The position numbers and the translations under genes are program-made. From an uncultured Eubacteriales bacterium (GTDB lineage: Bacteria; Bacillota; Clostridia; Christensenellales; CAG-917): a DNA stretch of 64,000 nucleotides. The notes beneath the pieces are model-generated. The model did no database searches. It saw only the letters and a list, made by a program, of their open reading frames with translations, and had not been told where the DNA came from. Positions 33,679 to 43,243 of this stretch are shown here, in pieces (the first letter of the stretch is position 1; every line of letters begins with the position of its first letter). The stretch covers positions 62,001 through 126,000 of the forward strand of contig URIZ01000002.1 of NCBI GenBank assembly GCA_900548005.1, given 5' to 3'.

Positions 33679-33784
33679 CAATCCTACGCAACCCGTAGGG
33701 TTGCTTTTTTTCTTTCCCCGCAACCGTGCTCGCACGAGTTTGCGGGAAAAGAAAAAGACACACATGCGTGGCATGGTAGGATTG
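33679..33784. repeat. 106-bp hairpin element, copy B
   Basis: Near-identical to copy A at 30777-30883, with the same CAATCCTAC/GTAGGATTG ends, and preceded by CTCCGCCA (33664-33671), the last eight bases of the tRNA-Ser. Together with copy A it brackets the ncRNA/DUF262 block. Confidence 0.85.
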
Positions 33785-33854
33785 AAAGTTGTAAATTTAT
33801 AGTGTTGAGTTTGTGGAGCTTTTAAGAAATAAGGATATTTGTCGATAAAAATAA

Positions 33855-33876
33855 CCCCACCGAGTTGGCGGTTGGG
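33855..33876 (-). terminator. Terminator of the broken zinc-ribbon gene
   Basis: CCCxACCG/CGGTxGGG stem, with TTATTTTTAT following on the minus strand. The remainder of 33785-33986 shows no gene. Confidence 0.55.
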
Positions 33877-33986
33877 ATGATGTGACGTTTGTGTGATGAT
33901 TGGTTGCTTGCTTGGCGAGTGTGGTATGCATTGAGAGTGCCAAAACAAACGTGGCAAGCGGATTTTATGTTTGCTTGATGTGTGAG

Positions 33987-34430
33987 TTATTGTTTTGCGC
34001 CGCAGTGCTTGCAGAATGCGGAGTCTTTGGCGATCTTTTGTCCGCAGTTGTGACAGAACATGGTTTCGCCGTCTTGATCGGGCGTGGGGGGCGGTTGCGT
34101 CTTTGACGGTGCGGAAAACGTTTTGGATGTTTTCTTTGTTGGCATCGATCATATATCCGCTCACTTTGGGCGCGATCTTTGACATGCCGGGCACAACAAA
34201 GCCCAAGAAGGTCAAGAAGAAGGTTGCCACTGCGCTGATTGCGCCGATGACGGTGAAGGCTATTGCCGCGCCGAACGGGAGAAGAGCTGCGGCTTCGTTT
34301 TCTCTGAACGGGCCCATGGTCACGAGAGAGTTGATGCCGAGCGCAAGAAATACCACTGCGAAAACAAGGGGTGAAGCACCACACGATGCTCAAGGTTTTG
34401 ACGACTTTTTTGAGATCTTTGATGTTTCAT
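33987..34430 (-). pseudogene. Frameshifted membrane protein with C-terminal zinc ribbon
   Basis: The three reading frames together give one sensible protein. MK then IKDLKKVVKTLSIVWCF in one frame; LVFAVVFLALGINSLVTMGP and two hydrophobic segments (AAIAFTVIGAISAVATFF) in the next; then, after a six-C run, TPDQDGETMFCHNCGQKIAK with a second CKHC knuckle, ending GAKQ-stop at 33987. At least three shifts are needed: near the start, at CACCCCTT and at the C6 run. AAAGGAG precedes ATG 34430. Either a decayed gene or homopolymer sequencing errors. Confidence 0.7.
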
Positions 34431-34631
34431 AATATACGCTCCTTTATCAAACAAATTGTAGCATACAATGTGCGGCACATCAATATTTTTTTGCGTTTTT
34501 GACGCGTTTTGAGTGTCTAAACGGGTGTTTTTGTCAATTTGGTATTGAAATATGTGCAAAATCATGATAAAATATACCCAAATTTAACAATAGGTGGACG
34601 AAAAATAGGGGTGACTACCGAAGGAGATTGT

Positions 34632-35144
34632 ATGATAAAAACCAAAAAAAATATGCTGTCATCGGGCATAATCGACTTGGTGTTTTCAGTGTTGTATGGC
34701 ATTTTGGCGATTGTTATGCTCGGTATGGGCATTGCGATGTGGAGTCAAATTGACGATAGCTATGGCATCACCGCCGTGCTTGCAGTGCTGTTTTTCTCGA
34801 TTGCAGGGTGCTCGCTGTTCGGCTTTGTGCTTTCTATTGTCAGCACCGTGCTGTGTCTAAAACGCGCAACGCAAAAACTGCCGCTCGAATACCCAAATTC
34901 CAGAGTGCAAATTCTTGTTGCGGCAGTGCTCAACTTTGTCGAGTGCGCAGTGTTTGTGATTGCAGCAATCGCCTTTGCGTGTCAAGAGAAAGACCAAATC
35001 GTTTTTGTGATTGCAACGCTTGCGGTATCCTTTGTGATCGGCGCAATTCGTGCAACGTGCGGCGGATTGAAACTAAAAGCCTTGTCCGATCTCAAAAAGA
35101 CCGCAGCATGCGCCGAGCCCGCTCAAACGGACACGGTGGAATGA
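34632..35144 (+). CDS. Unknown four-helix membrane protein
   Basis: 170 residues from ATG 34632 (GAAGGAGA upstream). Four hydrophobic helices (about 13-35, 44-66, 93-113, 120-140) separated by short polar loops; KRATQKLPLEYPNSR is the largest cytoplasmic loop, and the C-terminus is charged. No recognisable family motif. It is convergent with the DUF1508 gene and shares a bidirectional terminator with it. Function unknown. Confidence 0.75.
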   Translation: MIKTKKNMLSSGIIDLVFSVLYGILAIVMLGMGIAMWSQIDDSYGITAVLAVLFFSIAGCSLFGFVLSIVSTVLCLKRATQKLPLEYPNSRVQILVAAVLNFVECAVFVIAAIAFACQEKDQIVFVIATLAVSFVIGAIRATCGGLKLKALSDLKKTAACAEPAQTDTVE

Positions 35145-35241
35145 AATGGCGATGTTTTGTGACTTAAAAACCTACAAAACAGCGCATTAGATGCGCAAAA
35201 AAAGCGCACAATCTAATAAAAATCTATTGTTATGCGATATG

Positions 35242-35272
35242 AAAAAACGGATGCGATTTGCATCCGTTTTTT
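35242..35272. terminator. Bidirectional terminator
   Basis: AAAAAACGGATGC/GCATCCGTTTTTT, 13-bp stem with a 5-nt loop between convergent genes. Confidence 0.88.
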
Positions 35273-35298
35273 ATGTGATTTTGATTGGTTTTGGTTTC

Positions 35299-36978
35299 TC
35301 ACCAGAGATTGTCGTTTCTCACGATTGCACAACCCTTGCTTGCTCTTGCAACTGCCGCAATGCCGTTCTTTGCGCCGCTGATGTCTGCGTATCCGTCATT
35401 GGTGGTTGCAATCAAATTGCCGTTGGTGGCAAACAAGCGCAGACGATATTCGCCTTTCTTGTCGAGATAGATTTCCCATTTGGGGAACTTCAAGGTTTCG
35501 TAGTTTTTCAAAGTTTGGTTTTCGACAGGGGCGATTTCGGCGTTGTTTATGACGCTTTGCACTCCGATTTTTGCCGCGCCGAGAGTGGTGTAGGCTTGCG
35601 CGCCGATTGCCACGACTCTGTAGTTGGAAGAGTAGAGCTTAAACACAAAGTTGCCTTTGTCCGTTTTTTTGATGACGTATTTGCCATGAGTTTTGCCTTC
35701 GCCTTCTTGGAGCACTTGTTCGTCGGCGATTTCGGGTTTTGCCGCTTTTGTGGCGTTGACTTCTTTTTCGGGAGTTTTTGTTTCTTCCTTTGCGGGTTTG
35801 GCTGCAGTCTTAGCAGTCGTTTTTGTTGCTTTCACATCTTTTTCAGCCGTGGTTGCGGCTTTGTCTTTTGCTGCCACTTTTTTCTTTGCCTCCGTTGTCG
35901 AGTTTGATGTATTTTCAACTTGTGTTGACTTTTTAGCGGCGGATTTTTTGCTCGTATCCGCGGCGACCTGTTCGGTGGCATCGTCTTGTTTGACCGCCTT
36001 TGCAGTCTTTTTCTTGAGCGTTTCTTCTTGTTTTGGCTCGTCATTTGCGGCTTTCTTCTTCGGCACGACGGATGCAACCGCCCAAAGATCTTCGGCTTTT
36101 TCTTGTTTTTGCTTGGTGGAAACTATTTTTGCTTTCTTGGGCGTTTCGACAACGAAATCGGTGTCGTGCAATGCTCCGTCAACGGAGAATGCGCTGTCAA
36201 GGTTGACCTCGCTCTTTTCTTCGTGTTCGGTTTTGGGTGCTTCTTCCGACTTCTTTTGAGCGGGTTTTCTTGCCTTTTTGGGCTTTTGAGCCTTCGGCTC
36301 TTCCGCTTTTTCTTCAACCGCAGTATCGGCGATTTCTTCTTTTTGTTCAGACGTTTGCGCAGGCTCTTTTTCGACAAGTTCTTCTTGAACTTGCTCGGTT
36401 TCGGCTTGCGGCTCACTCATATCCGCTTGAATGACGGGGACGGGCTCGTATTGCTTTTCGTCTTGACGAACGTCTTGCTCGGTTTCGTCTGCCGTTTCTT
36501 CTTGGATAGGTTCTTGCGCAACTTCTTGAACCGGCTCTTGCGTAGGTTCTTGCGCGACTTCTTGAACAGATTCTTCAAGCGGCGATTCTTCTTGCAAAGG
36601 CTCGTTGACTTCGTTTTGACTTTCGTCCTGAACTGTTGGCTCATTGGCTTGCTCGGTCGTATCTTCCGCAGTGTTTTCTGCCGAGTCGGTCGTATCTTCG
36701 TGCTCTTTTTCGTCCGCATTGTCGCTTGCCGCTACGTCGGCATCCGATATAGGCTCTGCAACTTGGTTATCTTCGACTTTTTCGTCTTGATCGGCGTTGT
36801 CGTCTTTGTTTTCTTCGGGTTTGGAGTTGTCTTCGACAGGGGAGACGACATCGTGCGCAACGGGCACTTCTTCGACAGTGCCGTCGTCTAAAACGTGAAT
36901 AAGAGTGCCGACGGGAGCGTCAACGTCGTCGTCGAGAATCTCGCTATCAAGAAATTCGATCTCATCGTACATAGCCAT
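35299..36978 (-). CDS. Acidic disordered protein with two C-terminal DUF1508 domains
   Basis: 559 residues from ATG 36978 (GGAGGG upstream); the in-frame extension to 37020 is not needed. Residues 1-260 are extremely Glu/Asp/Gln-rich with EVAQEPTQEP-type repeats. Residues 260-440 are Lys/Ala/Glu-rich. Two DUF1508 (YegP-like) modules end the protein: GKYVIKKTDKGNFVFKLYSSN... and KWEIYLDKKGEYRLRLFATN..., each with the GxxxY...A.NG...ATS-type pattern. Cytoplasmic; function unknown. The charged segments may act as a scaffold for the folded end. Confidence 0.85.
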   Translation of the reverse strand: MAMYDEIEFLDSEILDDDVDAPVGTLIHVLDDGTVEEVPVAHDVVSPVEDNSKPEENKDDNADQDEKVEDNQVAEPISDADVAASDNADEKEHEDTTDSAENTAEDTTEQANEPTVQDESQNEVNEPLQEESPLEESVQEVAQEPTQEPVQEVAQEPIQEETADETEQDVRQDEKQYEPVPVIQADMSEPQAETEQVQEELVEKEPAQTSEQKEEIADTAVEEKAEEPKAQKPKKARKPAQKKSEEAPKTEHEEKSEVNLDSAFSVDGALHDTDFVVETPKKAKIVSTKQKQEKAEDLWAVASVVPKKKAANDEPKQEETLKKKTAKAVKQDDATEQVAADTSKKSAAKKSTQVENTSNSTTEAKKKVAAKDKAATTAEKDVKATKTTAKTAAKPAKEETKTPEKEVNATKAAKPEIADEQVLQEGEGKTHGKYVIKKTDKGNFVFKLYSSNYRVVAIGAQAYTTLGAAKIGVQSVINNAEIAPVENQTLKNYETLKFPKWEIYLDKKGEYRLRLFATNGNLIATTNDGYADISGAKNGIAAVARASKGCAIVRNDNLW

Positions 36979-37046
36979 AAAAAAAATCCCTCCACACGGA
37001 AAGAGAGAAATTTTTTGCATGAAAAAACTTCTCTATAATCCAAGTT

Positions 37047-37076
37047 ATTATAATATTATCATATTATTTTTCTCAA
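37047..37076 (-). promoter_or_regulatory. Promoter of the DUF1508 gene
   Basis: On the minus strand, TTGAGA (37071-37076) and TATAAT (37047-37052) are 18 bp apart. Confidence 0.5.
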
Positions 37077-37151
37077 ATCAATATTCTTTTTGATTTTTTT
37101 GGCGAATTCCGGCGATTTTTCGGCATATTTTGTGTATTTGCCGATAACAAA

Positions 37152-37180
37152 TTGATATATTGCGCGATATGTGGTATCAT
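37152..37180 (+). promoter_or_regulatory. Promoter of pcrA-ligA
   Basis: TTGATA (37152-37157) and TATCAT (37175-37180) are 17 bp apart. Confidence 0.5.
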
Positions 37181-37231
37181 TGATAAAGAAATGCGACCTT
37201 TTTGTCACATCAAAGGGCGTAGTATACAATT

Positions 37232-39472
37232 ATGAACACAAATTTCAAACTCAACAAGCAACAGCAACTTGCCGTCGATGCGGTGGACGGACCGATATTG
37301 GTCATCGCAGGCGCAGGCAGCGGAAAAACGCGCGTACTCACCGCGCGTATTTGTCATTTGATAGAGATAGGCGTCAATCCCTACAACATTCTTGCAATCA
37401 CTTTCACCAACAAAGCGGCAAACGAGATGAAAGAGCGTATCGAAAGACAGCTGGGTTATTCGGACGTGTGGACAAGCACGTTCCACTCCATGTGCGCGCG
37501 CATACTTCGTATGGATTGCGAGAGAATCGGCTATTCAAAGGATTTCACCATATACACCGACCTTGAAAGCGAAAGGGTGGTCAAGCGCATATTGCAAGAC
37601 TATCCGCAAGCCGATCCCAAAAACAAGGGCGATTATCTTTGGCATATATCTCGCGCAAAAACGCTCGCACTGTCGCCGGATGACTACTATGACACCATCA
37701 AGGACAGCGACAGCGATGCATACAACGTTGCAGAAGTGTACAGACGATATGAAACTGAACTGAAAAAATGCAATTGTCTTGACTTTGACGATTTGCTTTT
37801 GAAGACTGTTTTGCTCTTTTCAACCTGCCCGGACGTGCTTGAAAAATATCAAAATCGTTTCCATTACATAAACGTGGACGAGTTTCAGGACACCAACAAA
37901 TTGCAGTACGACATCGTCAAGATGTTGTCAAAAAAGCACGGCAATTTGTTTGTCGTGGGTGACGAAGATCAGTCCATATACAGCTGGCGCGGCGCGGAAA
38001 TTCGCAACATTTTGGATTTTCCGAAAGATTTCAAGGGCGCAAAAGTGTTCAAGCTCGAGCAGAACTATCGCAGCACCACGTCTATTCTCAAAGCTGCAAA
38101 CAACGTCATCAAAAACAACTCCAACCGCAATGAAAAGACGCTTTGGAGCGAGATCAACCAAGACGACAGCATAGAGTATTACGAGGCGTACAATGACCGC
38201 GACGAGGCAACGAGAGTTGCAAGGGCGATCGACACGTTGCATCGCAAAGGCGCGCCGTACAGCGAGATGGCGATTTTGGTGCGTGCAAACTCCGTAACCC
38301 GCGGTTTTGAAGAAGAATTCAATCTGCACGGCATACCGTACAAGGTGTTCGGCGGCTTCCGTTTCTACGAGCGCAAGGAGATAAAGGACGCTCTTGCGTA
38401 CGTGCGCATCGCCATAAATCCGAGCGACAACGACAGCATTTTGCGTGTTGTCAACTATCCAAAGCGCGGCATAGGCAACACTGCCGTTGCGGAGCTGCAA
38501 AACGTTGCAAAAGACACCAATTCAACACTGTTTCAAGTGCTTATCAATCCCGGTCTTTTGTCGAGCGCGACCGCAAAGAAACTTGCACCGTTCACGGAGA
38601 TTGCAACCGAGCTTGTCAAGATGCAAAAGCAAATGAGCGCGGTGGAGTTTGTCCAATTTGCAATTCGCCGCAGCGGTCTTGAAAGCTCGCTTGCCCAAAG
38701 CGGCGATCCCGAAGACTCCAACCGCCTTGAAAACATAGAAGAGCTTGTGGGCGCGGTGCAACAGTTTTCACAAGACAACGAAAATGCGACTATATCCGAC
38801 TTTATGCAATCGGTTGCGCTTGTCAGCGACACGGACAGCATGAACAGCGACGATTACGTCACCATAGCAACCGTACACGCGGTCAAAGGTCTTGAATTCG
38901 ACAACGTGTTTATCGTGGCTTTGGAAGAAGGAATATTCCCGACTCAACGCGCGATATATTCGGGCGATATAGAAGAAGAAAGACGGCTTATGTACGTCGC
39001 AATCACAAGAGCGAGAAAAAGGCTTTTCGTTCTAAACGCGCGCCAACGCTATCGTTTCGGCAAGTCCGAGCCGATGACGCAAAGCAGATTTGTCAGCGAG
39101 ATGAGCGGATTTAAGCAGTCCATGCGTTTTTCAAACTCCAACTACACGCAATCGTCTTTCAAGCCCGAAAACCGCATCAAACTCGGCGTCGACAATCCGC
39201 AAACGGCGGCGTTCAAGACCAAACTGTCCAACGGTTTCGACAAGTCGAGCATGCAAGGCGCATCCGCTCCCAAAAAGTCAGACATCGATTATGACAAATT
39301 TGCAAAAGACGTGGTGGTTGAGCACTCGAAATTCGGCAAAGGCTTGATCATTCAGACTGACGGAGACGGTGAAGACAAGATTGCGGCAATCGCATTCAAG
39401 GGACTTGGCGTAAAAAGATTTACGCTTGCAATCGCCGCTCCAAACCTCAAAATCATCGAAGATAAAGACTAA
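37232..39472 (+). CDS. pcrA: ATP-dependent DNA helicase PcrA/UvrD
   Basis: Superfamily 1A 3'-5' helicase for nucleotide-excision repair and clearing replication-transcription conflicts. 746 residues. Q motif (LNKQQQLAVD), Walker A AGAGSGKT (26-33), motif Ia ITFTNKAANEMKERI, VDEFQDTN, GDEDQSIYSWRGAE, VHAVKGLEFDNVF and VAITRARKRL are all present. The C-terminal tail (about 650-746) ends with a Tudor-like segment (EHSKFGKGLIIQTDGDGEDK), as in PcrA. No strong ribosome binding site precedes ATG 37232. ligA follows, the usual pcrA-ligA pairing. Confidence 0.96.
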   Translation: MNTNFKLNKQQQLAVDAVDGPILVIAGAGSGKTRVLTARICHLIEIGVNPYNILAITFTNKAANEMKERIERQLGYSDVWTSTFHSMCARILRMDCERIGYSKDFTIYTDLESERVVKRILQDYPQADPKNKGDYLWHISRAKTLALSPDDYYDTIKDSDSDAYNVAEVYRRYETELKKCNCLDFDDLLLKTVLLFSTCPDVLEKYQNRFHYINVDEFQDTNKLQYDIVKMLSKKHGNLFVVGDEDQSIYSWRGAEIRNILDFPKDFKGAKVFKLEQNYRSTTSILKAANNVIKNNSNRNEKTLWSEINQDDSIEYYEAYNDRDEATRVARAIDTLHRKGAPYSEMAILVRANSVTRGFEEEFNLHGIPYKVFGGFRFYERKEIKDALAYVRIAINPSDNDSILRVVNYPKRGIGNTAVAELQNVAKDTNSTLFQVLINPGLLSSATAKKLAPFTEIATELVKMQKQMSAVEFVQFAIRRSGLESSLAQSGDPEDSNRLENIEELVGAVQQFSQDNENATISDFMQSVALVSDTDSMNSDDYVTIATVHAVKGLEFDNVFIVALEEGIFPTQRAIYSGDIEEERRLMYVAITRARKRLFVLNARQRYRFGKSEPMTQSRFVSEMSGFKQSMRFSNSNYTQSSFKPENRIKLGVDNPQTAAFKTKLSNGFDKSSMQGASAPKKSDIDYDKFAKDVVVEHSKFGKGLIIQTDGDGEDKIAAIAFKGLGVKRFTLAIAAPNLKIIEDKD

Positions 39473-39546
39473 TATGGCTCAAAATCGAGCAAAATCTATA
39501 TTATAGCACGTGCTATAAAACCTATTGCAAGCAACGCAGGTGGATT

Positions 39547-41493
39547 ATGGACAAACTCTCAAGAATGAAAGAACTGATTGACACTCTCAACGAGTGGGCA
39601 AGACTGTATTATGAAGAAGACGCTCCTGTCGTTTCGGATGCCGAATATGACAAGCTCTATGACGAGTTGCGCACTCTCGAAGCGGAAGAAGGATATTCGC
39701 TCAAAAACAGTCCCACGCACAGAGTGGGCGGCGCGCCGAAAGGCAAATTTAAACAATCGACGCACCTTTTGCGCCTTTACAGCCTTGACAAGTGCCAATC
39801 CAAAGAAGAGTTTGCCGAGTGGTGCAACCGCCTTGTCAAGACGGTGGGATATTTTCCAAAACTTACTTGCGAGTACAAATTTGACGGGCTTACGCTCAAC
39901 ATTTTGTACAACAACGGCGAGCTTATCCAAGCCGCAACGCGCGGCAACGGAACGGTGGGCGAGATCGTCACCGATCAGGTCAACACCATACGACATCTGC
40001 CCAAAACCATTGCGTACAAGGGTAAAATCGAGATTCAAGGAGAAGGCATACTGCGTTTGAGCGCGCTTGAAAGATATAACGAAACCGCCGACGAACCGCT
40101 CAAAAACGCAAGAAACGGCGCGGCGGGTGCAATCCGCAATCTCAATCCCGAAGTCACCGCCAAGCGCGATTTGTCCTTCTTTGCCTACAACATCGGTTAC
40201 AGCGACAAGCATTTTGCATCGCAAGAAGAGATGAGAGCCTTTGTCAAGGAGCAAGGCTTTGAAACGGAAGGCGATTTTTCTATCGTAAACAGCCAAAAAG
40301 ACGCTATGAAATATGCCGATATGGTGGGCGAAAAGAGAGAAACGCTTGACTATCTCATTGACGGAGTGGTGTTCAAGGTGGACGACGTGTCCCTTAGAGA
40401 CGAGATCGGTTTCACCGAAAAATTTCCGAAATGGGCGGTCGCATACAAGTTCAAAGCGGACGAGATGACCACCACGCTCAACGACGTTGTGTGGCAAGTG
40501 TCAAGAAGCGCAAAACTCAATCCGATTGCGGTGTTAGAGCCCGTTGACATAGGCGGAGTCACCGTGTCGCGCGCAACGCTCAACAACTACGGCGACATAC
40601 TCAAAAAGAAAGTCAAAATCGGCGATAAAGTTTTCGTCAGGCGCAGCAATGACGTCATCCCCGAGATCATGGGCGTTGCAATCGAATCTGCGAATGCTAA
40701 ACCCATTGAAAAACCCGCGGTTTGCCCGGTGTGCCACGCTCCCGTAAAAGAAGTGGGCGCATTCTTGTACTGCACAGGCGACAATTGCGCTCCGCAAATC
40801 GTGTCGAAACTCGACCATTTTGCGTCAAAAGACGCTATGGATATAGACGGTTTCAGTGAAAAAACCGCCGAGCAACTCTACAACGAAACGCATCTTGAAG
40901 ACGCGGTTGATCTTCTCAATCTCACGGCAACCGACTTGTTCGGGCTTGACGGATTCGGCGACAAAAAGATCGCCAACTTGCTCAATGCGATCCAAAAAGC
41001 CAAAAAAACCACGCTTGACAGATTTATTTTCGCGCTCGGCATTGACGGCATAGGCAAAAAGACGGCAAAAGACTTGGTTAAGCGGTTTAGAACGCTTGAA
41101 AATCTTGAAAACGCCACCTTTGAAGAGCTTTGCTCGGTGGACGGCATCGGCGATATACTCGCAAACAACGTTTTTCAATATTTCCGTGATTCTAACAATG
41201 TCGATTTTGTCAATCGTCTTCTTGCAAGCGGCGTTGAAATCGAAGAAAAAGAAGAGAAACAAGGGGTGTTTTCGGGCATGAAAATCGTTCTTACCGGATC
41301 TCTTCCCACTTTTAAGCGCGGCGAGGCTACAAAACTCATCGAAGACAACGGCGGAGAAGTGGCGGCAAGCGTGTCAAAGACGGTGAATATGGTGCTTGCA
41401 GGCGAAGACGCAGGCTCGAAACTTGAAAAAGCGCAAAAGCTCGGCATCAAAATCATCGATGAAAACGAGTTTAAGTCCATGCTCGGTCTTTGA
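39547..41493 (+). CDS. ligA: NAD-dependent DNA ligase
   Basis: Seals nicks in duplex DNA using NAD. 648 residues. The Ia domain (YYEEDAPVVSDAEYDKLYDEL) is followed by the adenylation domain with nucleophile Lys111 in CEYKFDG (the more common motif is KxDG with Val; Phe here). The OB domain, a four-Cys zinc finger (CPVC...CTGDNC), helix-hairpin-helix repeats (FGLDGFGDKKI...GIDGIGKKTAKDL) and a C-terminal BRCT domain (VFSGMKIVLTGSLP) complete it. Somewhat divergent at the N-terminus but all domains are intact. Confidence 0.95.
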   Translation: MDKLSRMKELIDTLNEWARLYYEEDAPVVSDAEYDKLYDELRTLEAEEGYSLKNSPTHRVGGAPKGKFKQSTHLLRLYSLDKCQSKEEFAEWCNRLVKTVGYFPKLTCEYKFDGLTLNILYNNGELIQAATRGNGTVGEIVTDQVNTIRHLPKTIAYKGKIEIQGEGILRLSALERYNETADEPLKNARNGAAGAIRNLNPEVTAKRDLSFFAYNIGYSDKHFASQEEMRAFVKEQGFETEGDFSIVNSQKDAMKYADMVGEKRETLDYLIDGVVFKVDDVSLRDEIGFTEKFPKWAVAYKFKADEMTTTLNDVVWQVSRSAKLNPIAVLEPVDIGGVTVSRATLNNYGDILKKKVKIGDKVFVRRSNDVIPEIMGVAIESANAKPIEKPAVCPVCHAPVKEVGAFLYCTGDNCAPQIVSKLDHFASKDAMDIDGFSEKTAEQLYNETHLEDAVDLLNLTATDLFGLDGFGDKKIANLLNAIQKAKKTTLDRFIFALGIDGIGKKTAKDLVKRFRTLENLENATFEELCSVDGIGDILANNVFQYFRDSNNVDFVNRLLASGVEIEEKEEKQGVFSGMKIVLTGSLPTFKRGEATKLIEDNGGEVAASVSKTVNMVLAGEDAGSKLEKAQKLGIKIIDENEFKSMLGL

Positions 41494-41563
41494 CGGCATA
41501 GATTTTGGCGCTTGGCAAACAAAACGATATAACCGCTCAAATTGCGGCAAGAAAAAGTTTTCA

Positions 41564-41590
41564 GTCGGGCAGAAATGCTCGACTTTTTTT
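41564..41590 (+). terminator. Terminator of pcrA-ligA
   Basis: GTCGGGCA-GAAA-TGCTCGAC, 8-bp stem with a GNRA loop, then TTTTTTT. Confidence 0.85.
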
Positions 41591-41599
41591 CACTTTCGC

Positions 41600-41628
41600 T
41601 TGTTTATGCTTTTAGTTTATGTTATAAT
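41600..41628 (+). promoter_or_regulatory. Promoter of the yicC-gmk cluster
   Basis: TTGTTT (41600-41605) and TATAAT (41623-41628), 17 bp apart. Confidence 0.6.
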
Positions 41629-41658
41629 ACTAAAAAATTTGTATAGGCGGATACGCGT

Positions 41659-42534
41659 ATGTATAGCATGACAGGATACGGAAAAGGCGTCAGCAAGCGA
41701 GAGGGTAAGACAATCACGGTTGAGCTCAAGACGGTCAATCACAGATTTTTGGATTGCAACTTCAAGTTGCCAAGGACATTCCTTTTTGTCGAAGACAGAG
41801 TGCGCAAAGCGATTTCGTCCGCCATATCGCGCGGTCACGTGGACATGTTTCTCACCTATGAGCAAACAGCCGTTGACGAGGGTGCGTACACAGTTGACAG
41901 TGAGCTTGCAATCAACTATCTTGCGGCGGCGCAGAAACTGTCGCTTGCAACGGGGCTCGTCAACGATTTGACGCTTTCGTCCCTTCTCAAAGTGCCCGAC
42001 GTCGTCACCAAAGAGCAAGCCGTCGAAGACGAAGATTTGCTTGCCGAGATGACGCTCGAAGCCTTGAAACAAGCCCTTGACAATCTCAAAGTCATGAGAG
42101 AAAGAGAAGGTTTGGCACTCAAAGCCGACATATCCAGAAAGCTTGACAACATCGCGTCCTGTCTTGCCATCATCAAGGAGTTTGCTCCGCTCGTTGTTGA
42201 AGATTACAGAGAAGGGCTCAACGCTCGCATAGCCGAAGTCGTCGCGCCCACGCAAGTGGACATGCAAAGGCTTGCCACCGAAGTTGCGCTGTATGCCGAC
42301 CATTGCGCGATCGACGAAGAAATCACGCGCCTTGGCACACACATCTCCAACATGCGCGCTCTTTTGGATGCGGACGAGCCTGTGGGAAGAAAGATGGATT
42401 TTCTCGTGCAAGAGTTCAACCGCGAAACAAACACCATCGGCTCAAAAGCCAACGACATGCGCATAACGGGTCAAGTGCTTGCAATCAAGAACGAGATCGA
42501 AAAAATGCGCGAACAAGCGGCGAATATCGAATAA
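41659..42534 (+). CDS. yicC: YicC/YloC family endoribonuclease
   Basis: 291 residues opening MYSMTGYGKG, the YicC signature, with the C-terminal DUF1732 part (RMDFLVQEFNRETNT-like KMDFLVQEFNRETNTIGSKA). E. coli YicC is an RNase that can affect sRNA turnover; the function in Firmicutes is assumed similar. First gene of the yicC-gmk-rpoZ-coaBC-priA cluster. The remA gene that usually sits between yloC and gmk is absent. Confidence 0.94.
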   Translation: MYSMTGYGKGVSKREGKTITVELKTVNHRFLDCNFKLPRTFLFVEDRVRKAISSAISRGHVDMFLTYEQTAVDEGAYTVDSELAINYLAAAQKLSLATGLVNDLTLSSLLKVPDVVTKEQAVEDEDLLAEMTLEALKQALDNLKVMREREGLALKADISRKLDNIASCLAIIKEFAPLVVEDYREGLNARIAEVVAPTQVDMQRLATEVALYADHCAIDEEITRLGTHISNMRALLDADEPVGRKMDFLVQEFNRETNTIGSKANDMRITGQVLAIKNEIEKMREQAANIE

Positions 42535-42583
42535 AATATTGTGTTCATATATCCCGCTTTGTCGGGAAAAGGGAGTTTTAGTT

Positions 42584-43186
42584 ATGCAAAAACGCGGAAT
42601 GTTGATAGTCATCTCGGGCTTCAGCGGAGTTGGCAAAAGCACTGTCATCTCGCACATGTTCGACTCTATGCCGAATCTTCGCTTTTCGGTGTCCTGCACC
42701 TCGAGAAAGCCCAGAGCCGGCGAAAAGGAAGGAGTTGACTATTATTACGTCACCGAAGAAGAGTTTGCAAGAAGAGTCGCAAACAATGAATTTGTGGAAT
42801 ACACTCGCACTTTCACCAACTGCTACGGCACGCTCAAATGCGAGATAGACAGATTGCTTTCAGAAGGCTACGACATCCTTCTTGACATCAACAGCGTGGG
42901 CGCAAAGAACATAAAGAAAGTCTATCCCGACGCAGTGACGATATTCATCAATCCGCCGTCCCTTGACGAGCTGAAAAAACGTCTTGTGGGCAGGGGCAGC
43001 GAGACTGCCGACAGTCTAAAAAAACGTCTTGACGAGATAGAGTTTGAGAGCAAAGCCATTCCGTTCTACGATTTTGTCGTGGTCAACGACGTGGCTCTTG
43101 ATTGCTCCAACAAGATTGTCGATTTTCTTGAAAACAAACGCAAGGAACTTGACGAGAAGTACGCAAAAGAGAACTCGCAAAACTGA
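42584..43186 (+). CDS. gmk: Guanylate kinase
   Basis: Phosphorylates GMP to GDP. 200 residues from ATG 42584 (GGGAG at 42571-42575); an in-frame extension to 42479 overlaps yicC and is rejected. P-loop SGFSGVGKST (11-20), then SCTSRKPRAGEKEGVDYYYV, the GMP-binding EYTRTFTNCYGT and the lid RLVGRGSETADSLKKRL. Followed by a GNRA-hairpin-bearing gap and rpoZ. Confidence 0.96.
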   Translation: MQKRGMLIVISGFSGVGKSTVISHMFDSMPNLRFSVSCTSRKPRAGEKEGVDYYYVTEEEFARRVANNEFVEYTRTFTNCYGTLKCEIDRLLSEGYDILLDINSVGAKNIKKVYPDAVTIFINPPSLDELKKRLVGRGSETADSLKKRLDEIEFESKAIPFYDFVVVNDVALDCSNKIVDFLENKRKELDEKYAKENSQN

Positions 43187-43243
43187 ACGAAACAAAGCGG
43201 TTTTGCCGTCAAGGCAACGCAATGCAAATTGTAAAAACTCAAT

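Noticed and set aside
42479..42583. N-terminal extension of guanylate kinase
   Set aside because: It overlaps yicC, and a ribosome binding site supports ATG 42584.
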